From positions 171,182,001 through 171,246,000 of the forward strand of contig JBITNC010000001.1 of NCBI GenBank assembly GCA_050084985.1: a stretch of DNA of 64,000 nucleotides, written 5' to 3'. Position numbers and translations under genes: made by a program. This stretch comes from Nageia nagi (taxonomy: Eukaryota > Pinophyta). Positions 1 to 12,595 of the stretch are shown piece after piece. The first letter of the stretch is position 1. Every line of letters begins with the position of its first letter. Under the pieces are notes generated by a model. It saw only the letters and a list, made by a program, of their open reading frames with translations. It ran no database searches and had not been told where the DNA came from.

Positions 1-2184
1 ATCCATTTTTCAGATCCTTAGTGTTTCAAAAGAATACTTTGGGAGAGTGGAAGGGTTAGAGAGAATTCAATGATAGAATTATTGAGAGTAAAATTTCAAA
101 AGTGGAATTGTGAGCCTATTTCTTAGAGGGAATTGGGAGAGATGCTATGTTAGTGAAAGCATAAATGAATATTTGTAATTACATGTAAATATAGAATGAG
201 AATTATTTGAGATACTAGTGAGATTGTTGTGGCATTAGAAGGAAAAATCCATTTTGATATTGGAGGCCTTGGGATAATGACATTGTACTTACTTTTGATC
301 ATAGTTCAATCATGTTATATGTAGCCCACAATTGGTGAACTAAGGTATTTCAGTGTCACATTTTGTGGTGAATGATTTATCTCTATTTATTTTGGTAACT
401 ATTTTATGTTTTATAATTACTTAAATATTAAAATTTATTCAAGCACTTGGAAATATACAAGTATTAGAATCCATTGTGTTAACCTTAAAATGCCAAGGTG
501 ACTAGGGTTTACAGATCAACATTGAGATTATGCATCTTAATTATGCAATTGCTAACTATGAAGGAAGATATTATCATGACATGGAGATTATATTTCTATA
601 CTAAATGTGGTTGGTCAATGGATCCTACATTTTTATTTGCCAAAAAAATATGTAATGGTTCTATACTAAAATATTTATAACCTATTTTGACTAGTTCTCA
701 TAATTCACTCTTGAGGTTTTGGAAGCCTTGAGTGGTCATATGTAGCTCACCTTCATGAAAGGTACTTTGTGATTACTTCAACCTCTAGGGAACCAAGTGT
801 ATAGTGGGTGAAGTAACTTCTTTAGGTTGAAATATCTAATTATTAAATCATGTTGTACAATGGGTATACAAAGTTATAGGTTTTGAATAAGCTTCTACAA
901 ATAGAGTAACATCTAAGATTATTTATTACCCCTTCATGTGAATTAGGATGCAAAATTATTATTACTAAGATGTGGATGTAAAATGGATGATATTAGCCAT
1001 CAAAATATCTATGTGCTATGAAGAGAAGCTAGTACTTGTATGCATTGAGATAAGTATGTTGGTTGGTGAAATGTTTTTACCATATAATATATTAATGTCA
1101 ACACATTGGAAATACCATAAGGGTTAGAAACCCTACTCTATCAATACCTAGTTGTTCACTCATTTGACAATTATTCTCTTGTTAGGTTATATACTGAGTT
1201 AGGTTGTATTACCTTCTATTGATTAGGCTCACATTGACATCATCTTATGAGAATTTGGGGGTCATAGATGTGATTGAAATGTTGAGTTGCTTAACCATTT
1301 ATTGCTATTACTCGTCACATTATTACCTAATCTTTGAGATCACTCATCAATCACACAAGTCACATTGATGTTAGTATTTTCATAATAATGGGTTAGAGCA
1401 ATCGTTGATTTTTCCTTATGTTCTTCTTGGCCATTAAAGACCAAGGTCTACCTTTTTATCATCTATTATCTGCTATCATGCATAGTGACTTCTTTTCTTC
1501 AATATAGAGGGTTAGATAAAATTACTATTAAAAATAGTAGTGTTATTTTAATCTTAGTGCTTTAGCATTTGATAGGTGATTCACCAAAGCCTCCTATTCA
1601 AACATGGGATGTTATATAAAATAATATTTACAAAAATGAAAATGTTAGCAACACATAACCACAAGTCAATACAAATATTTATTTTAAAAATACATGAAGG
1701 GTAAATATAAACAAAATGGAGATATACCTCTTTAAATATTTTATTAGCATATCCTTTATCACCATGAAAAAAATTAAATTCAATGATACAAAGGTATAAT
1801 ACAAAATAATATCTATAGGTAAATCATTAAATGATACAACAATACCATAAGGCAAAACCATGGGCCTATAAAACCATGAGAGAATCCACATACAAATTAT
1901 TACTCTAGTCATTATGCCATAAATATTTAATATGTTAAATCTTTTGTAGGATTTTCTACAAAATTTATTTCATATCATATTCGTAATCAGGTTGGTAATA
2001 ACCTTCAATATTTTTGGGTTAGAACCATAAATTGGTATAATTGGGTCAAAAGCAAGATATTATATTATATATTTGGTACCATATCTCCATAATATAGATC
2101 CAAAAGCATGTATTAAGCTATTAGGTAAGAACCTTAGGATGTTATTATCAGTTTTGCATGATATCATCTTATTGTTGGTTGGCA
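1..2184. other. Unassigned AT-rich DNA
   Basis: No open frame here has a recognisable protein motif, and I see no LTR, primer-binding site, tRNA-like box or obvious repeat. The few short open frames have no composition or motif suggesting a protein. It is probably decayed repeat or intergenic DNA. Confidence 0.5.
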
Positions 2185-2530
2185 TCTCCTAGTTCTACTA
2201 TCAAGCTTGTATGATGTAATTCTATTATAAAGTTATCATATCCTTATTCTATTATCAATATAGTATGATATCATTATATTATCAGTCTAGTATGAGTATA
2301 ATCCTATTATCAAGATAATAAATCATACCTTATTATCAAATTGATAGGACCCATTATATTATCTGACCACTAACACACCACTATGTCATCAAGTTAATAA
2401 TGCATAATCCTTCTATCAAGTTAGTAATACATATTCCTATTTATTGTGTTAGTAACATAACACCTTATAGGAGGGTTTGTAACACATTTTCCTATCACTA
2501 GGTTGACAACACACCACCCTACCATTGAGA
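2185..2530. repeat. Degenerate short tandem repeat
   Basis: A core close to CTATTATCAAGTTAGTA recurs about every 25-35 bp with many substitutions: tattatcaatatagtatga, tattatcagtctagtatga, ctattatcaagataataa, tctatcaagttagtaatac and similar. The spacing is irregular, so this is an old minisatellite-like array. It has no coding potential. Confidence 0.55.
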
Positions 2531-2535
2531 TGGAA

Positions 2536-3251
2536 TGGACTCTTCCTTCCACTAGTCCAACAAGAACTATTTGGGATACCAAGATGACTAAATAACTCCC
2601 TATAAAGGATGATACACTCTTAATATTTTTTATTTTTGTTTCCATATTATTCTTTATGGGAAATAATATAAAACTTAGTTCCCTTAATAAAAACCAAAAT
2701 GACATAAATATTTGGGTTTTTCTTCAAGTAGGAGGTGTCATAGAATTGATGACCAAATGTTTCAAATACCTTACTAAGGTTATCCATGTGATAAAATATT
2801 CTTAGGATGGCCTTAATCAATTTGGAAAAATAATATTTGAGATCTCCATAGAAACCATCATAGCGATCACTAGTCTTAGCCTATAAGGGATGTAGTACAT
2901 GAAATAATAAAAATTCAAGAAGAAATACCTTTGGCTCTTAAAATCTCCTATAGAAAAATTCATATATTTTAGGATTTCCTTTTACACCCTTAAAACTATA
3001 TTACAATAGTATTTATGCAATACTTCACTATGAGGGGTAGATACTTGATTATCTTTAATTACTACTTCATCATTCTTAATCACTTCATATGTAGTAGATC
3101 CTACTACTTTCTTTATCTCTTATTTACTTCATTAGAGAATTCAATTTTCATATTTTATACCAAGATGGTGAATTCCCTCTCATGCTATGGGATCCTTACT
3201 CTCCTTTATTAGAAAGTAATTGGCTTCACTCCTATTGTAAACCCTACCTTC
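2536..3251. other. Unassigned DNA before copia element 1
   Basis: I recognise nothing here on either strand. The last five bases before the LTR (3252-3256, ctagg) are the probable target-site duplication of the copia element that follows. Confidence 0.45.
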
Positions 3252-3256
3252 CTAGG

Positions 3257-3786
3257 TGTTGGAATGTATAATGTATTATTGTAAGGTTTATTACTGTAAT
3301 TCACTTAATAGTGAATATGATAATGTAAATTCACTAATACTCAAAATTATCCCTAGATACCATTTAAGCATTTATGGATATGATAATGTAACTTATCCTA
3401 CATTCCATATCATGAGTATGCCCCTTGGGTAAAAGGGTGATGCATGCCATGACATTGTACAATGGTTAAAAGGGTGATCCAAGGGAGGATTTTGGCCTAT
3501 AAATAGAAGGCCCTATATTGAGATTAATCACTCAAGTTTGTAGAGAAATTTTATACTCTTATTTAGGTTGTATGGTAAGTGAGAAATTGATTTATAAGAG
3601 AGTGCTCTTTGAGAAATAAGATCTTAGATTAGTGGATGTACTCTCATGGTTGGAGGAACCACTTTATATTGGTGTCATCTTGTGTGAATGATACTTTAAG
3701 TGTGTGTTCTTAATGATTAAGGATTTCAAATAGTATTCAAGTGATCTTGGGTAATTAGTAATTAGTTTTGTAGGATTAATCCTTGA
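3257..3786 (+). repeat. 5' LTR of copia copy 1
   Basis: This starts TGTTGGAATGTATAATG and ends near TAATCCTTGA, where the canonical terminal CA appears mutated to GA. It aligns along its length with 11145-11672 and more distantly with the LTRs at 44160 and 52305. It contains a TATA-like core at 3498. Confidence 0.9.
3498..3506 (+). promoter_or_regulatory. TATA box of copia LTR
   Basis: TATAAATAG lies in the conserved block GGCCTATAAATAGAAGG. The block recurs at 11386 and 44381 and, with a changed base, at 52527. Its position about 240 bp into the LTR fits the element's own RNA polymerase II promoter. Confidence 0.65.
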
Positions 3787-3787
3787 T

Positions 3788-3802
3788 TTGCTATTAGAGC
3801 CA
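3788..3802 (+). other. Primer-binding site, initiator-Met tRNA type
   Basis: TTGCTATTAGAGCCA immediately follows the LTR and differs by two bases from the common plant site TTGGTATCAGAGCCA, complementary to the 3' end of initiator tRNA-Met. It fixes the 3' boundary of the LTR. Confidence 0.75.
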
Positions 3803-4496
3803 TACTTTGGGGCTTCATCTTCAATGTTATTTTTAAAGGTTCATCCCACTCCTTCTTCCATCTTATTTAGTGAGGTAAAAGATTTATTAAGGTATAATAT
3901 TCTACAATAGTTTTTTAATCTATTCAATTTTGTATTATCTCATTATGTTACTAACCTTTTTTTCTATTTTTACAATCTATTATTGCTATAATAAATCATA
4001 CTAACATTTTTTGTTAGTTGCAAATTTTTATGAACTTGCTTACAAGTAGCAATAATATATTGTAGTTTTCTATTAGGGACAACTTTTTTAATTTTTTTTT
4101 TTTGTTTTGTGAAAAAAATTGCATTTTTTTATATAATAAAAAAATAGAGGTATTTTTTATTACAACAATATGCATTTTTTTAAAAGCATATATGAGGTAA
4201 TCCTTGACATATTGTAAAAATAAGGAAAGCATATGTTGAATACATATTCAAAGATTTACAATGTAAAAGTATATTTTTTTAGAAAGGGGCAAGGTTATTA
4301 AAACTAGCAATTACTTTTAGAGGGAGCATCAAATTATTTAAATAGGGGGTTTTATTTATTAAAAAATTAATTTATTTTTTAAATAAAGTTTTTATTTTTT
4401 GGAAAATAAATTTTTAATGGGGGATGATTCTAAAGTTGTGAAAAATCAAAATATTTAAATTAAAAATGGTGGAGTAGAAGGAATCCATCATCAAAA

Positions 4497-5165
4497 TCTA
4501 GTAGTAGCCTAGCCTAACACTCTTCTCAACCTTTGCCTTTCATAATGGCCCTTACCTTCGATCGCCCCTCAAACTAGCTATACCCACCATTGGCTCAAAC
4601 CTAAACTAGCTTCTCCCACTAAACACCATGTAATCAACACCCCTCGCTAAGTTAGGCACCTATGAATTGGATCCCATGATTATCATTATTCAGCTTAGTA
4701 GTTTACCATGGTCCCCTTCTTCTTCCCATCTTTAGTCTTTCTAGCCCCTCCTTGTCCACTCAATGCATACCCTTCTACCAATGTCCCATGCATTGGCCAC
4801 TTCCTATACCACCTCCATGCTAATTACTAGCCTATGTCATGGTGTATCATTCTCTCATTATCCTATGGTTCCCCTCTTCACCTCCCCATCTAGCCTCATC
4901 ATTGCTCAAATCTACTCCATCCCTCTTAAGTTGACCCGCATGCCCCTCTGCACCTCAGCTTCAAGCTCCTCACCATGATGAATTCTATTACAAAGTTCCT
5001 CCTTACCTTCAATCCTATCTTTAATAGAGGTATAAGCAATGACTATATATCCTCCTACACTCTCTCCATGCCAAAATTTTACCATTCTACCCTAGTGGTT
5101 TCCCTTAGGCACTTTCACCCACCCTCCACCATCCCTTCATTAAATTCTTGTAGCTGTAATAGGTG
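4497..5165 (+). other. Cytosine/pyrimidine-rich block in the leader
   Basis: This block is strikingly rich in C and T on the plus strand, inside otherwise AT-rich DNA. Copy 2 has a block of similar composition at the equivalent place (45289-45708), but the two do not align well by eye. Short Ser/Pro/Thr-rich frames are a by-product of the composition. Confidence 0.55.
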
Positions 5166-5427
5166 AGGGATATAAATTACTTTGACTTTTATTTGGTGGA
5201 ATTTGTTTTTTGGAGAAATATTAATTGATCTAAAAGATTATTATGTTTTTTATTATTTTAAAAAAAATGAAGAGGAGGTTGTTTTTTTAAGAAAAAGGAT
5301 TTTTTTTTAAGTGGGTATATATATTTTTTATCCAAAAAGAGGGGAAATAAGGAATATGAAAGAGAAATTATTATGCTTAGTAAAGGCATTTTTTTCTTCT
5401 TTTTTAAATGGAGGGTGTATTTTTTTA

Positions 5428-5466
5428 ACACACACGCACACGCACACACACACACACACACACACA
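5428..5466. repeat. CA microsatellite
   Basis: An alternating CA run of about 39 bp, with two G interruptions near its start, lies inside the copia leader. Copy 2 has no matching run at the equivalent place. Confidence 0.95.
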
Positions 5467-6636
5467 AAACACATATATATAAGCATTTTGTTTTCTTCTT
5501 TAATGTTTAATAAAGAAATGTTTTATGATTTTAAATGGGGGAATGAAGTTTTTTAATGCTAAGATAAAATTTCAAAAGGGGATGATTAAACTTTTTTTTG
5601 CTATGATAAAAATGTGGCAACTTTTTTCCTTAGTGTTAAAAGTTAATTTTTGTTTCCTAAGGTAAAATTATGATGATATTTTTTAACTAAGTGTTTTTTA
5701 AAATGTTGAAGGGGAAAATTTTGCTAAAATTTAAATATTAAGTAACAAGGGGGGATACTTCATTTTTTACTTAAAATAATGAGCTTATGCATTTTTTTGG
5801 TAAAGAGGTCCTCTTGGGGTTGTAACAAAACCCATTGGACTCTTAGGTTTTGCTTTATTGTATGATGTATTATTTTTTAAGCACTTTTCTTTCATTTTTT
5901 TGTAAAAGTTGCAAACATTGAATGTGCACTCCCTAAAATAAATACATTTTTATGTGCATTTTGTAATATGACTTATTTGGAAAGCCATGAGGGGAGGAAA
6001 AAGCAAATTGGAGCCTTTTGTGTGACAATCCAAATGGTGTAAATTTTGTAATTCTTAATCACCCTTAAGTCCTCTATTGTTCTAGACATAACTCCATATA
6101 TGTGTACAAGCATGTATGTAGTGATACCACATCTTCACATGTACATTCAATTCAAACCTAATCAAGATAATAATTTGGTCTATACAACATACATCACACC
6201 CTTGGAAATTAATTATTGATCCTCCTTGTGAGAGTATATTACAAAAAAAGAGGAATTAGTTAAAGATTGGTAGGATTTGGGCTCCATGCGGGCTTCCAAG
6301 TGAAGGCCTAATTTTAAACAAGAAACAAGCCTCAACTTTACCCTTTATACAACTTATTACATAGTTATGACAAATGTTGTATGTATGGGATTTATCATTT
6401 GACTTGATTATAAAATTTTTTCTCATGTGAATTTGGTTAAACCATTTAAGCATGCCTTATTAATTACCTTTGATTAAATTTCAACATTTATGAGTGATTA
6501 ATTGAAACATGAATGGTTGATTAATTTGAACAAATCTCAACTTGTATATATGATTAAACTCAACATTGTTGATTAATTTGGTTCATAAAATTAACATTCT
6601 TACATTGGTTAACACTTTCACCTTTTTTTCTAGTAA

Positions 6637-7480
6637 ATGGGAGACTCCCTTACACTCAAGCATATCTTAGATGGTTCCAACTATAATATTTGGGAACCTA
6701 GAATGAAACCAAAGCTCCAAGAATGAAAACTATGGCAAATCATAAATGAAAACCAAGTTGTTACAACATATGAGAAGGCATAGGCTTACAACATAAATAA
6801 TGAGCTAGCAACCTTGATGATCTTTCATGTAGTTTTAGATGAATTTCTTCTCATGATCTCTTCTTCAAACTCTACAAAGCAAGCTTGGGATAGGTTGAAG
6901 AAAATCTATCTTAGATTCAAATTCTCCAAGAGGTTCATCATGCTTAAACAATTATTAAAAATCATATTAAGAGGAAAATTAAATTGTTGCAATTTACTTA
7001 AAAAATATCATTGATCTTAGAATTCAACTTTTTGGGTGTGGCTAAAATTGAATCAATGATGAGTTTATGATGTTCATCATCCTCCAAAGCCTCTCTTCTA
7101 AATTTAGTCACTTCTTAATAGTTATTGAGATGAGGCTTGATGATAAAGAAGAAGTGTATTCCTTGGAAAATATTTTAAAGTTTCTCCTAAAACATGAGGA
7201 AACTCTCAACAAAAAATTATTGATCTCTTCTCCTAAAAAGCATCCTTTGGCACTTGGACCAAAAAAGACTCTCTTCAAAAAAAATTTCCACAATCAAAAT
7301 AAATCTTCCCATTCTTTGAAAAATGACTTCAAGAAATATGGAAACATATAATAGCATGGTTATGACAAGTCAATCAAATCTAAATCCAAAGCCAAATTTG
7401 ATGGTAATTGTAATTTATGTAGCATCCATAGTCACAAGGAATCAGATTTCTATCAGAAAAAAAAGAACAAAGTGGAAAAG
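6637..7480 (+). pseudogene. gag: Copia gag (nucleocapsid) remnant, copy 1
   Basis: The first ATG, shared with copy 2, opens MGDSLTLKHILDGSNYNIWE, a typical plant copia gag start (GSNYxxW). Then come the UBN2-type gag core (SSNSTKQAWDRLKKIY, about 6855-6905) and a basic linker. The zinc knuckle near 7400 is damaged: CNLCSIHSHKESDF lacks the final Cys. Gag would package element RNA into virus-like particles. Stops occur after about 30 residues and at several later points, with frame changes near 7020, so no full protein can be made. The homologous stretch in copy 2 (47541-48450) is better preserved. Confidence 0.85.
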
Positions 7481-7539
7481 GATCTAAAAAAGAAAATAAA
7501 TTCAAAGGTAAGAAGAAGAATAATAAATATTCTTTTATT

Positions 7540-8900
7540 TTTTGTCTTTACTAAAATTCTCATACTTTCTCAAATGATTAGATTGTTGACTCTAGGTGCA
7601 CCAATCACATGTATTTCAAAAAGGCTAAGTTTGGAAATCTTTTTTAAGTATAGAAAGGATGCAGTTGTGATAGGATAATTCAATCCTTAAATTTCAAGGT
7701 ATTGGGAGAGTATTGATACATGATAAGGTTATTCAAAATGTTATCTATGTATCCAAACTTAGTATGAAACTTATTTTTATAATTCAAGTTGCAAGGAAAG
7801 AGTACTCATTCGAATTTAACTCACACTCCTAGTGCATTAAGAAGGGACTTAGCACTTTGGTGAAAGGATTAGTGAAAGATGACATCTACATTATGAATCA
7901 AGTGCCAAAAAAGATATGCTTTTCTATGAATGTTTTCTCTAGGGGAAATCTTTGGTACCATCTATTAGGATACCTTAACCATAATAACATTCAAGTTATA
8001 AAAAACTAAGAACTTGTGGAAGGTTTTCCATCAATTTCACCCACAATTGGTCTTTATAAGAAGTGAATATTAGGCAAGATGAATAGGAAACAATTTGAGA
8101 AAGATAAGATAACAAAGGAAACACAACCTCTTTAGCTTGTGCATTTAGATTTGATGAGTCTATTTTAGACTAAGTCTCTTGGGGGAGCATCTTATGCCTT
8201 GATCTTCATTGATGAATTCAGTAGGATAACTTTTGGTTATCTACTCGAGCATAAGGATCAAACCAAGTTGATAGGATTAAATATATCAAAGCTTTAGTTG
8301 AAAATTAGATTGAACTTGAAATCAAGATGCTAAGATCTGATAATGGAGATGAGTATAATAGTAATTAGTTCAATAATATTTATGCTAAATACAAGATCAA
8401 TAGGAAGTTCATTATCCCTTACAACCCTTGGCAAAATGGTGTTGCTAAAAGGAAGAATAGGAATATTTATAAAATGACTATGTGCATGTTGGGAAATCTC
8501 CCTAGTTTCTTATGAGGTGAAGTTGTAAGTATTGTAATGTACACCCTAAATAGGTGCCTAATGAAAGAAGTTGAAGGTAAAACCTTGTACAAGGTATGGA
8601 CATGAAAGAAACCTAACATTGCTCACTTTAAGGTATTTGGTTTTGATACTTATGCCTTCATCATTTTTTATAAGAGAAAGAAGTTGGATAAGAGATTCAA
8701 AAAAATGAATTTTTGTAAGATATTATAGTCAACATAGAGGCTAAAGGCTCTACTCTCCTTCCTATAAAGTAGTTTTCATCTCAAGGGATGTTGAGTTCAA
8801 TAAACTTCCTAAGGAATATGCTTCATATGAGGACTTGGATGATTTTAATGACTCTTTTGTTGTACCTTACTAGTTGGATGTCAATGTAGATAAGTCACAA
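7540..8900 (+). pseudogene. pol: Copia protease and integrase remnant, copy 1
   Basis: The aspartic protease region near 7585 reads like VDSRCTNHM, with the Gly of DSG replaced. The GAG-pre-integrase domain follows (LWYHLLGYLNHNNIQ at about 7950; the CxxC is reduced to YKK-stop). The integrase core spans about 8140-8560: first Asp in LVHLDL (about 8146), second in DNGDEYN (about 8337), but the catalytic Glu of NGVxER is Lys here (NGVAKRKNR, about 8434). Several in-frame stops are present. Integrase would insert element cDNA. This copy has lost both an intact frame and a catalytic residue. Confidence 0.85.
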
Positions 8901-8929
8901 TAGGAGAAATATTCTCCAACATAAAGAAT

Positions 8930-10486
8930 AACAAGAAGTAGGATCTTAAAAAAATCCTTGTTTGCCAAAATTGATAGCAAGAATGAACCCTTATCAGTCA
9001 AGGAAGCTTCAAAGAATGAATTTTGGATGGAAGCCATGAGAGTTAAGTATGAGGCTCTAATGAAAAATCAAACTTGGGATTTGGTTCCATATCCCAATGA
9101 ATAGAATGTGATTCATAATAAATGGATTTACAAGGTCAAATACAATTCAATTGGGGAAATTGAGAAATATAAGGCAAGGTTAGTAGCCAAGGGATTTTCT
9201 TAGATATATAAATTTTATTATGAGGAAAGCTTTAATCTAATGAAAAAGATGTCCATAGTTAGGTTAATACTTACTCTATCGATAGGTCAAAGATAGAAAG
9301 TTTTTTAACTTGACATCAATAGTTCTTTTCTTAATGGTGACTTAGATATGGATATATATAGGAATCAACCAAAAGGGTTTATTATGTAAGGTAAATATTC
9401 CCTTGTTTATAGGATAAAGAATTCTTTGTATGGACTTAAGTAAGTACCTAGAGCTTGGAACAAAAATATTTCAAGATACTTTGTGGATATTAGGTTCCTT
9501 AAGTGCTTTTCTTATTTAGATCTATATGTTCTCAATCAAGGATAAGACTCAATCTTGATTCTTCTCTATGTGGATGATATTCTAATCATAGAAAGTAATG
9601 ACAAAATCATCTAAGAGTGCATATATAAACTTAGGGTAATCTTTCAAATGAATGATCTTAGTCTCTTGCATTACTACCTTGGTATGCAAGTGTACTAATA
9701 CAAGGATTGTAGCTACCTTAGTCAATCCAAATATATCTAAGATATATTACAAGATTTTAGAATGGAGAAGTGCAAACCTGTTATAATCCCACTCCTCTTC
9801 TAGAATCACTTTATCTCTTAGCTCCAACTCTCAGTTGGCAGATATTATGTCCTACAAGTGATTAATTGGTAGTCTAGTTTACTTAACTATTTCCAGGTTA
9901 GATATTGCCTTTGCAATAAATATGGTGATACAGTTTATGTAAAAATTATATGTTGATCATCTTAATGTTGTTAAGCAAATATTGAGGTATTTTATGGAAA
10001 TGAAGGATCTTGCTCTCAATTATTCCAAGTTTCCTTCATTTGTTCTCTTAGGGTTCTTATATTCTTACTATGGGGAAGATAGAGATGATAGGAAATCAAC
10101 CTTTGCTTATGTGTTTAGCATTGGTTCAGGTGCTATCTCTTGGATATATACAAAGTAGTCTACTACTACTCTCTCTATCATAGAGGCATAATATTGTTCC
10201 ATATTAGTTGCAACCCAAGAAGCCATTTGGTTGAGGCATATTATGAAAGAAATTGGGTATGAGTAGACTCACCCATATTAGAGTTTTTTAGGTAACTAGT
10301 TGATAATTACTTTGGAAAAGAACCTTATTTTTCATGAAAGAATAAAAATTATTGAAATCTAAGAACATTTCACTAGGATAAGGTTTTGGATAGTATCCTA
10401 CACTTGCAGTATTTTCCATCAATCCTAAACTTCACTAATTTGTTCACCAAGCCCCTTCTTGAAGCTTAGTTTAGTAAGCTTGGGGA
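8930..10486 (+). pseudogene. pol: Copia reverse transcriptase and RNase H remnant, copy 1
   Basis: The RT begins around EASKNEFWMEAM (about 9008), continues through [10 protein letters not shown] and RLVAKGFS (about 9120-9200) and LDINSSFLNGDLD (about 9310), and retains the catalytic YVDD at 9567-9578. The copia-type tail SLYGLK-stop-VPRAW and HYYLGMQVY follow. RNase H with connection spans about 9950-10480 (RKSTFAYVFSIGSGAISW, then TTLSIIEAxYCS). Many stops sit at positions where relatives have Gln or Trp. The YVDD box survives in otherwise broken frames, so it reflects history and not current activity. Confidence 0.88.
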
Positions 10487-11135
10487 ATCTATTGGGTTAG
10501 TGAAGCTATCTTCAAAGGGTAATGAATATTTAATTCTTATTGAATTCATGTTTGTGATGACTTCTTCCCTAGGAGGATTTTTTGGTTGTATAATGTTGAT
10601 CTTTATGTATGCTTTCATGGTTAGTTCACTCCATGTGAGGAACTAGTTTTACACTTTTTTAGCCTATATGCTAGCATTATTTCAGTCATCCATATGTGAG
10701 GAAGTAATATGTGCTCTTTGGAACTATTTAGTCATCCATATGTCATAAACTTGTATGTGCTTATGCTCTATTTTTTTATGTTGATCAACATATTTTTTTA
10801 TACAGCATGTGACAGTGAGTTTTGGATTGGTATATTCATGACAACTTATAGTGCACCATTATCAATTTATGGATGAAATTAATTGATTCATTTAAATTAT
10901 ATTGATAAGAATATTTATATGATGCATCTAACCAATCTTGTTAATGAATGACTACTTTGTATAGTGAAACCAGTTATAATTAATGAACCATTTTGTCAAA
11001 TGGTAAAGTAGTGAGTCTCAATCTAAGATCTTTCTTATTTCTCAAATATATAAATGTTCCCATCTTTATTGTATCTCTATGGAGGAGAAATCTCTCTTTC
11101 TTCTCTTCTTCTTCATTCTACCCCAATATTGTATT
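10487..11135 (+). other. 3' untranslated region of copia copy 1 with short repeats
   Basis: Non-coding DNA between pol and the polypurine tract. A motif around TTAGTCATCCATATGTGAGG is repeated (about 10680 and 10725). The equivalent place in copy 2 (51638-51850) has four such units. Confidence 0.6.
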
Positions 11136-11144
11136 AAGGGGAAG
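11136..11144 (+). other. Polypurine tract of copia copy 1
   Basis: AAGGGGAAG directly abuts the 3' LTR start TGTTGG. Its position is that of the plus-strand primer for reverse transcription. Copy 2 has AAGAGGGAG at the same place. Confidence 0.8.
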
Positions 11145-11672
11145 TGTTGGAATATATAATGCATTATTGTAAAGTTTATTAATGTAATTCACTTAATAAA
11201 GAATATGATAATGTAAATTCACTAATACTTAAAAGTATCTCTAGATACCTTTTAATTATTTTTGAATATGATAATATAACTTGTCCTACACTCCATATCA
11301 TGAGCATGTCCCTTGATTAAAAGGGTGATGCATGCCATGACATTGTACAATGGTTAGAAGGGTGATCCAAGGGAGGATTTTGGCCTATAAATAGAAGGCC
11401 CTCTCTTGATATTACTCACTCAAATTTGTAGAAATGTTATGCTCTTGTTTAGGTTGTAGTAAAAGTGATAAAGTTAGTTGTAAGAGAGCATTTTTTAAGA
11501 AATAAGATCTTATATTAATGGATGTAATCTCATGGTGGGAGGAACCACTTTATATTGGTGTCATCTTATGTGAATGCTACTTTGAGTGTGTGTTCTTAAT
11601 GGTTAAGGATTTGAAATAATTTTTAAGTGATATTGGGTAATTAGGAATTAGCCTTTTAGGCTTAATCCTTGA
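11145..11672 (+). repeat. 3' LTR of copia copy 1
   Basis: This is a direct repeat of 3257-3786 with the same start, TATA block (11386-11394) and end. It is followed by ttagg, one base different from the 5-mer before the 5' LTR. Confidence 0.9.
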
Positions 11673-11677
11673 TTAGG

Positions 11678-12455
11678 GACTACCTCTATTTCTAACCTAT
11701 CCCCTCATCCATTACATAAATACATTAAGAAATATCCAATGCCTAGGAGAGTAAAAATGTCCCCTAACTCTATAGAGAATATCCCAAATAACATATTACT
11801 TAGCTGACTTTATGTTAAATAGAGTAAGCATAATAAAATCTCTTATATTGAACCTTTTAACACTTTTTATGAGTTCCTTATGTGAATTTGTATTCACCTC
11901 ATACCAATACTAGCTCTCCTACCACTCTAACCACCTCCTACCAACCTATCCCACCTCTACCTTCACCTGCCTCCCTCTTCTCCCATAATAATATTTATTT
12001 CTTCTCCCTCTCCTTACATACCTTAATCCTCTTGTCACTACCTCTCTCCCATCAAACTTACTCCTTCAAAACCTTTTCTTTGTTTGGATCTCCCTCTATA
12101 TAGCACTCTTACTAAATCTATTACTCCCCCTTCTATCCCTCCCAAGGCTCAACAAAAATAAAAGGTGAATGAATATACAAAAATATTTTACTCTAAGTAG
12201 AAGGAGAAGACCACTTTAGAAAGTATATAACACCCAAGGGCTTGTAACTAATTGATAATGAAGAAATTAAAATTAGTATACTATAATCTGGCATGAGGGA
12301 TGAATCCCTCCAAGACTATCTTGCCATCATATATAGAGTTAGGAATGATATTTATTGACTCTACCTACTCACCTTTATATAATTATGATTTTTTTTATTG
12401 GTTGTATATATAATTCTTCTAAATGGAAGATTTCTTCCAAGCTATAGAATCCTTG
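11678..12455. other. Unassigned DNA with a pyrimidine-rich patch
   Basis: No gene is recognised. About 11885-12160 is C/T-rich on the plus strand and gives Ser/Pro/Leu-rich frames without domains. It is reminiscent of the C-rich leader blocks of the copia family, but I cannot align it to them. Confidence 0.4.
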
Positions 12456-12540
12456 GTTTAGGTACCCAAGCTCAATCATAGTGAGCCCAATTATGATGTT
12501 GGTCATGGAATCCTGAAGAATGGCCCAATAGAATTGACTA

Positions 12541-12595
<55 letters not shown>

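Larger units (their letters stand above)
3803..6636 (+). other. Long untranslated leader of copia copy 1
   Basis: About 2.8 kb separates the primer-binding site from gag, far longer than usual for copia. It holds T-rich and A-rich runs, a cytosine-rich block (4497-5165), a CA microsatellite (5428-5466) and a terminal part (about 5890-6640) that aligns with 46850-47540 of copy 2. Small open frames in the C-rich block are low-complexity and have no recognisable domain. The same arrangement in copy 2 shows that the leader belongs to the family and is not a later insertion here. Confidence 0.7.
3257..11672 (+). mobile_element. Ty1/copia LTR retrotransposon, copy 1 (decayed)
   Basis: The element is bounded by two direct LTRs that start TGTTGGAAT. 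It has a primer-binding site after the 5' LTR, a polypurine tract before the 3' LTR, and an internal gag-protease-integrase-RT-RNase H order, which defines copia. The flanking 5-mers are ctagg (3252-3256) and ttagg (11673-11677), one mismatch, consistent with a decayed target duplication. The same family occurs again at 44160-52805. Every coding domain carries stops or frameshifts, so the copy cannot be autonomous. LTR differences are visibly more numerous than between the LTRs of copy 2, so this insertion is probably older. Confidence 0.93.

Noticed and set aside
4763-5166. Ser/Pro/Thr-rich open frames as a small secreted or proline-rich protein.
   Set aside because: They lie in a pyrimidine-rich untranslated leader. 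Frames are short, overlap in different phases and have no counterpart by alignment in the second copy.
6637-10486. A reassigned genetic code (stop codons read as Gln) because several in-frame TAA/TAG sit where copia relatives have Gln.
   Set aside because: Other stops fall at Trp and Arg positions (TAG or TGA for Trp, TGA for Arg), and frameshifts are common. This is ordinary pseudogene decay by C-to-T and G-to-A change.
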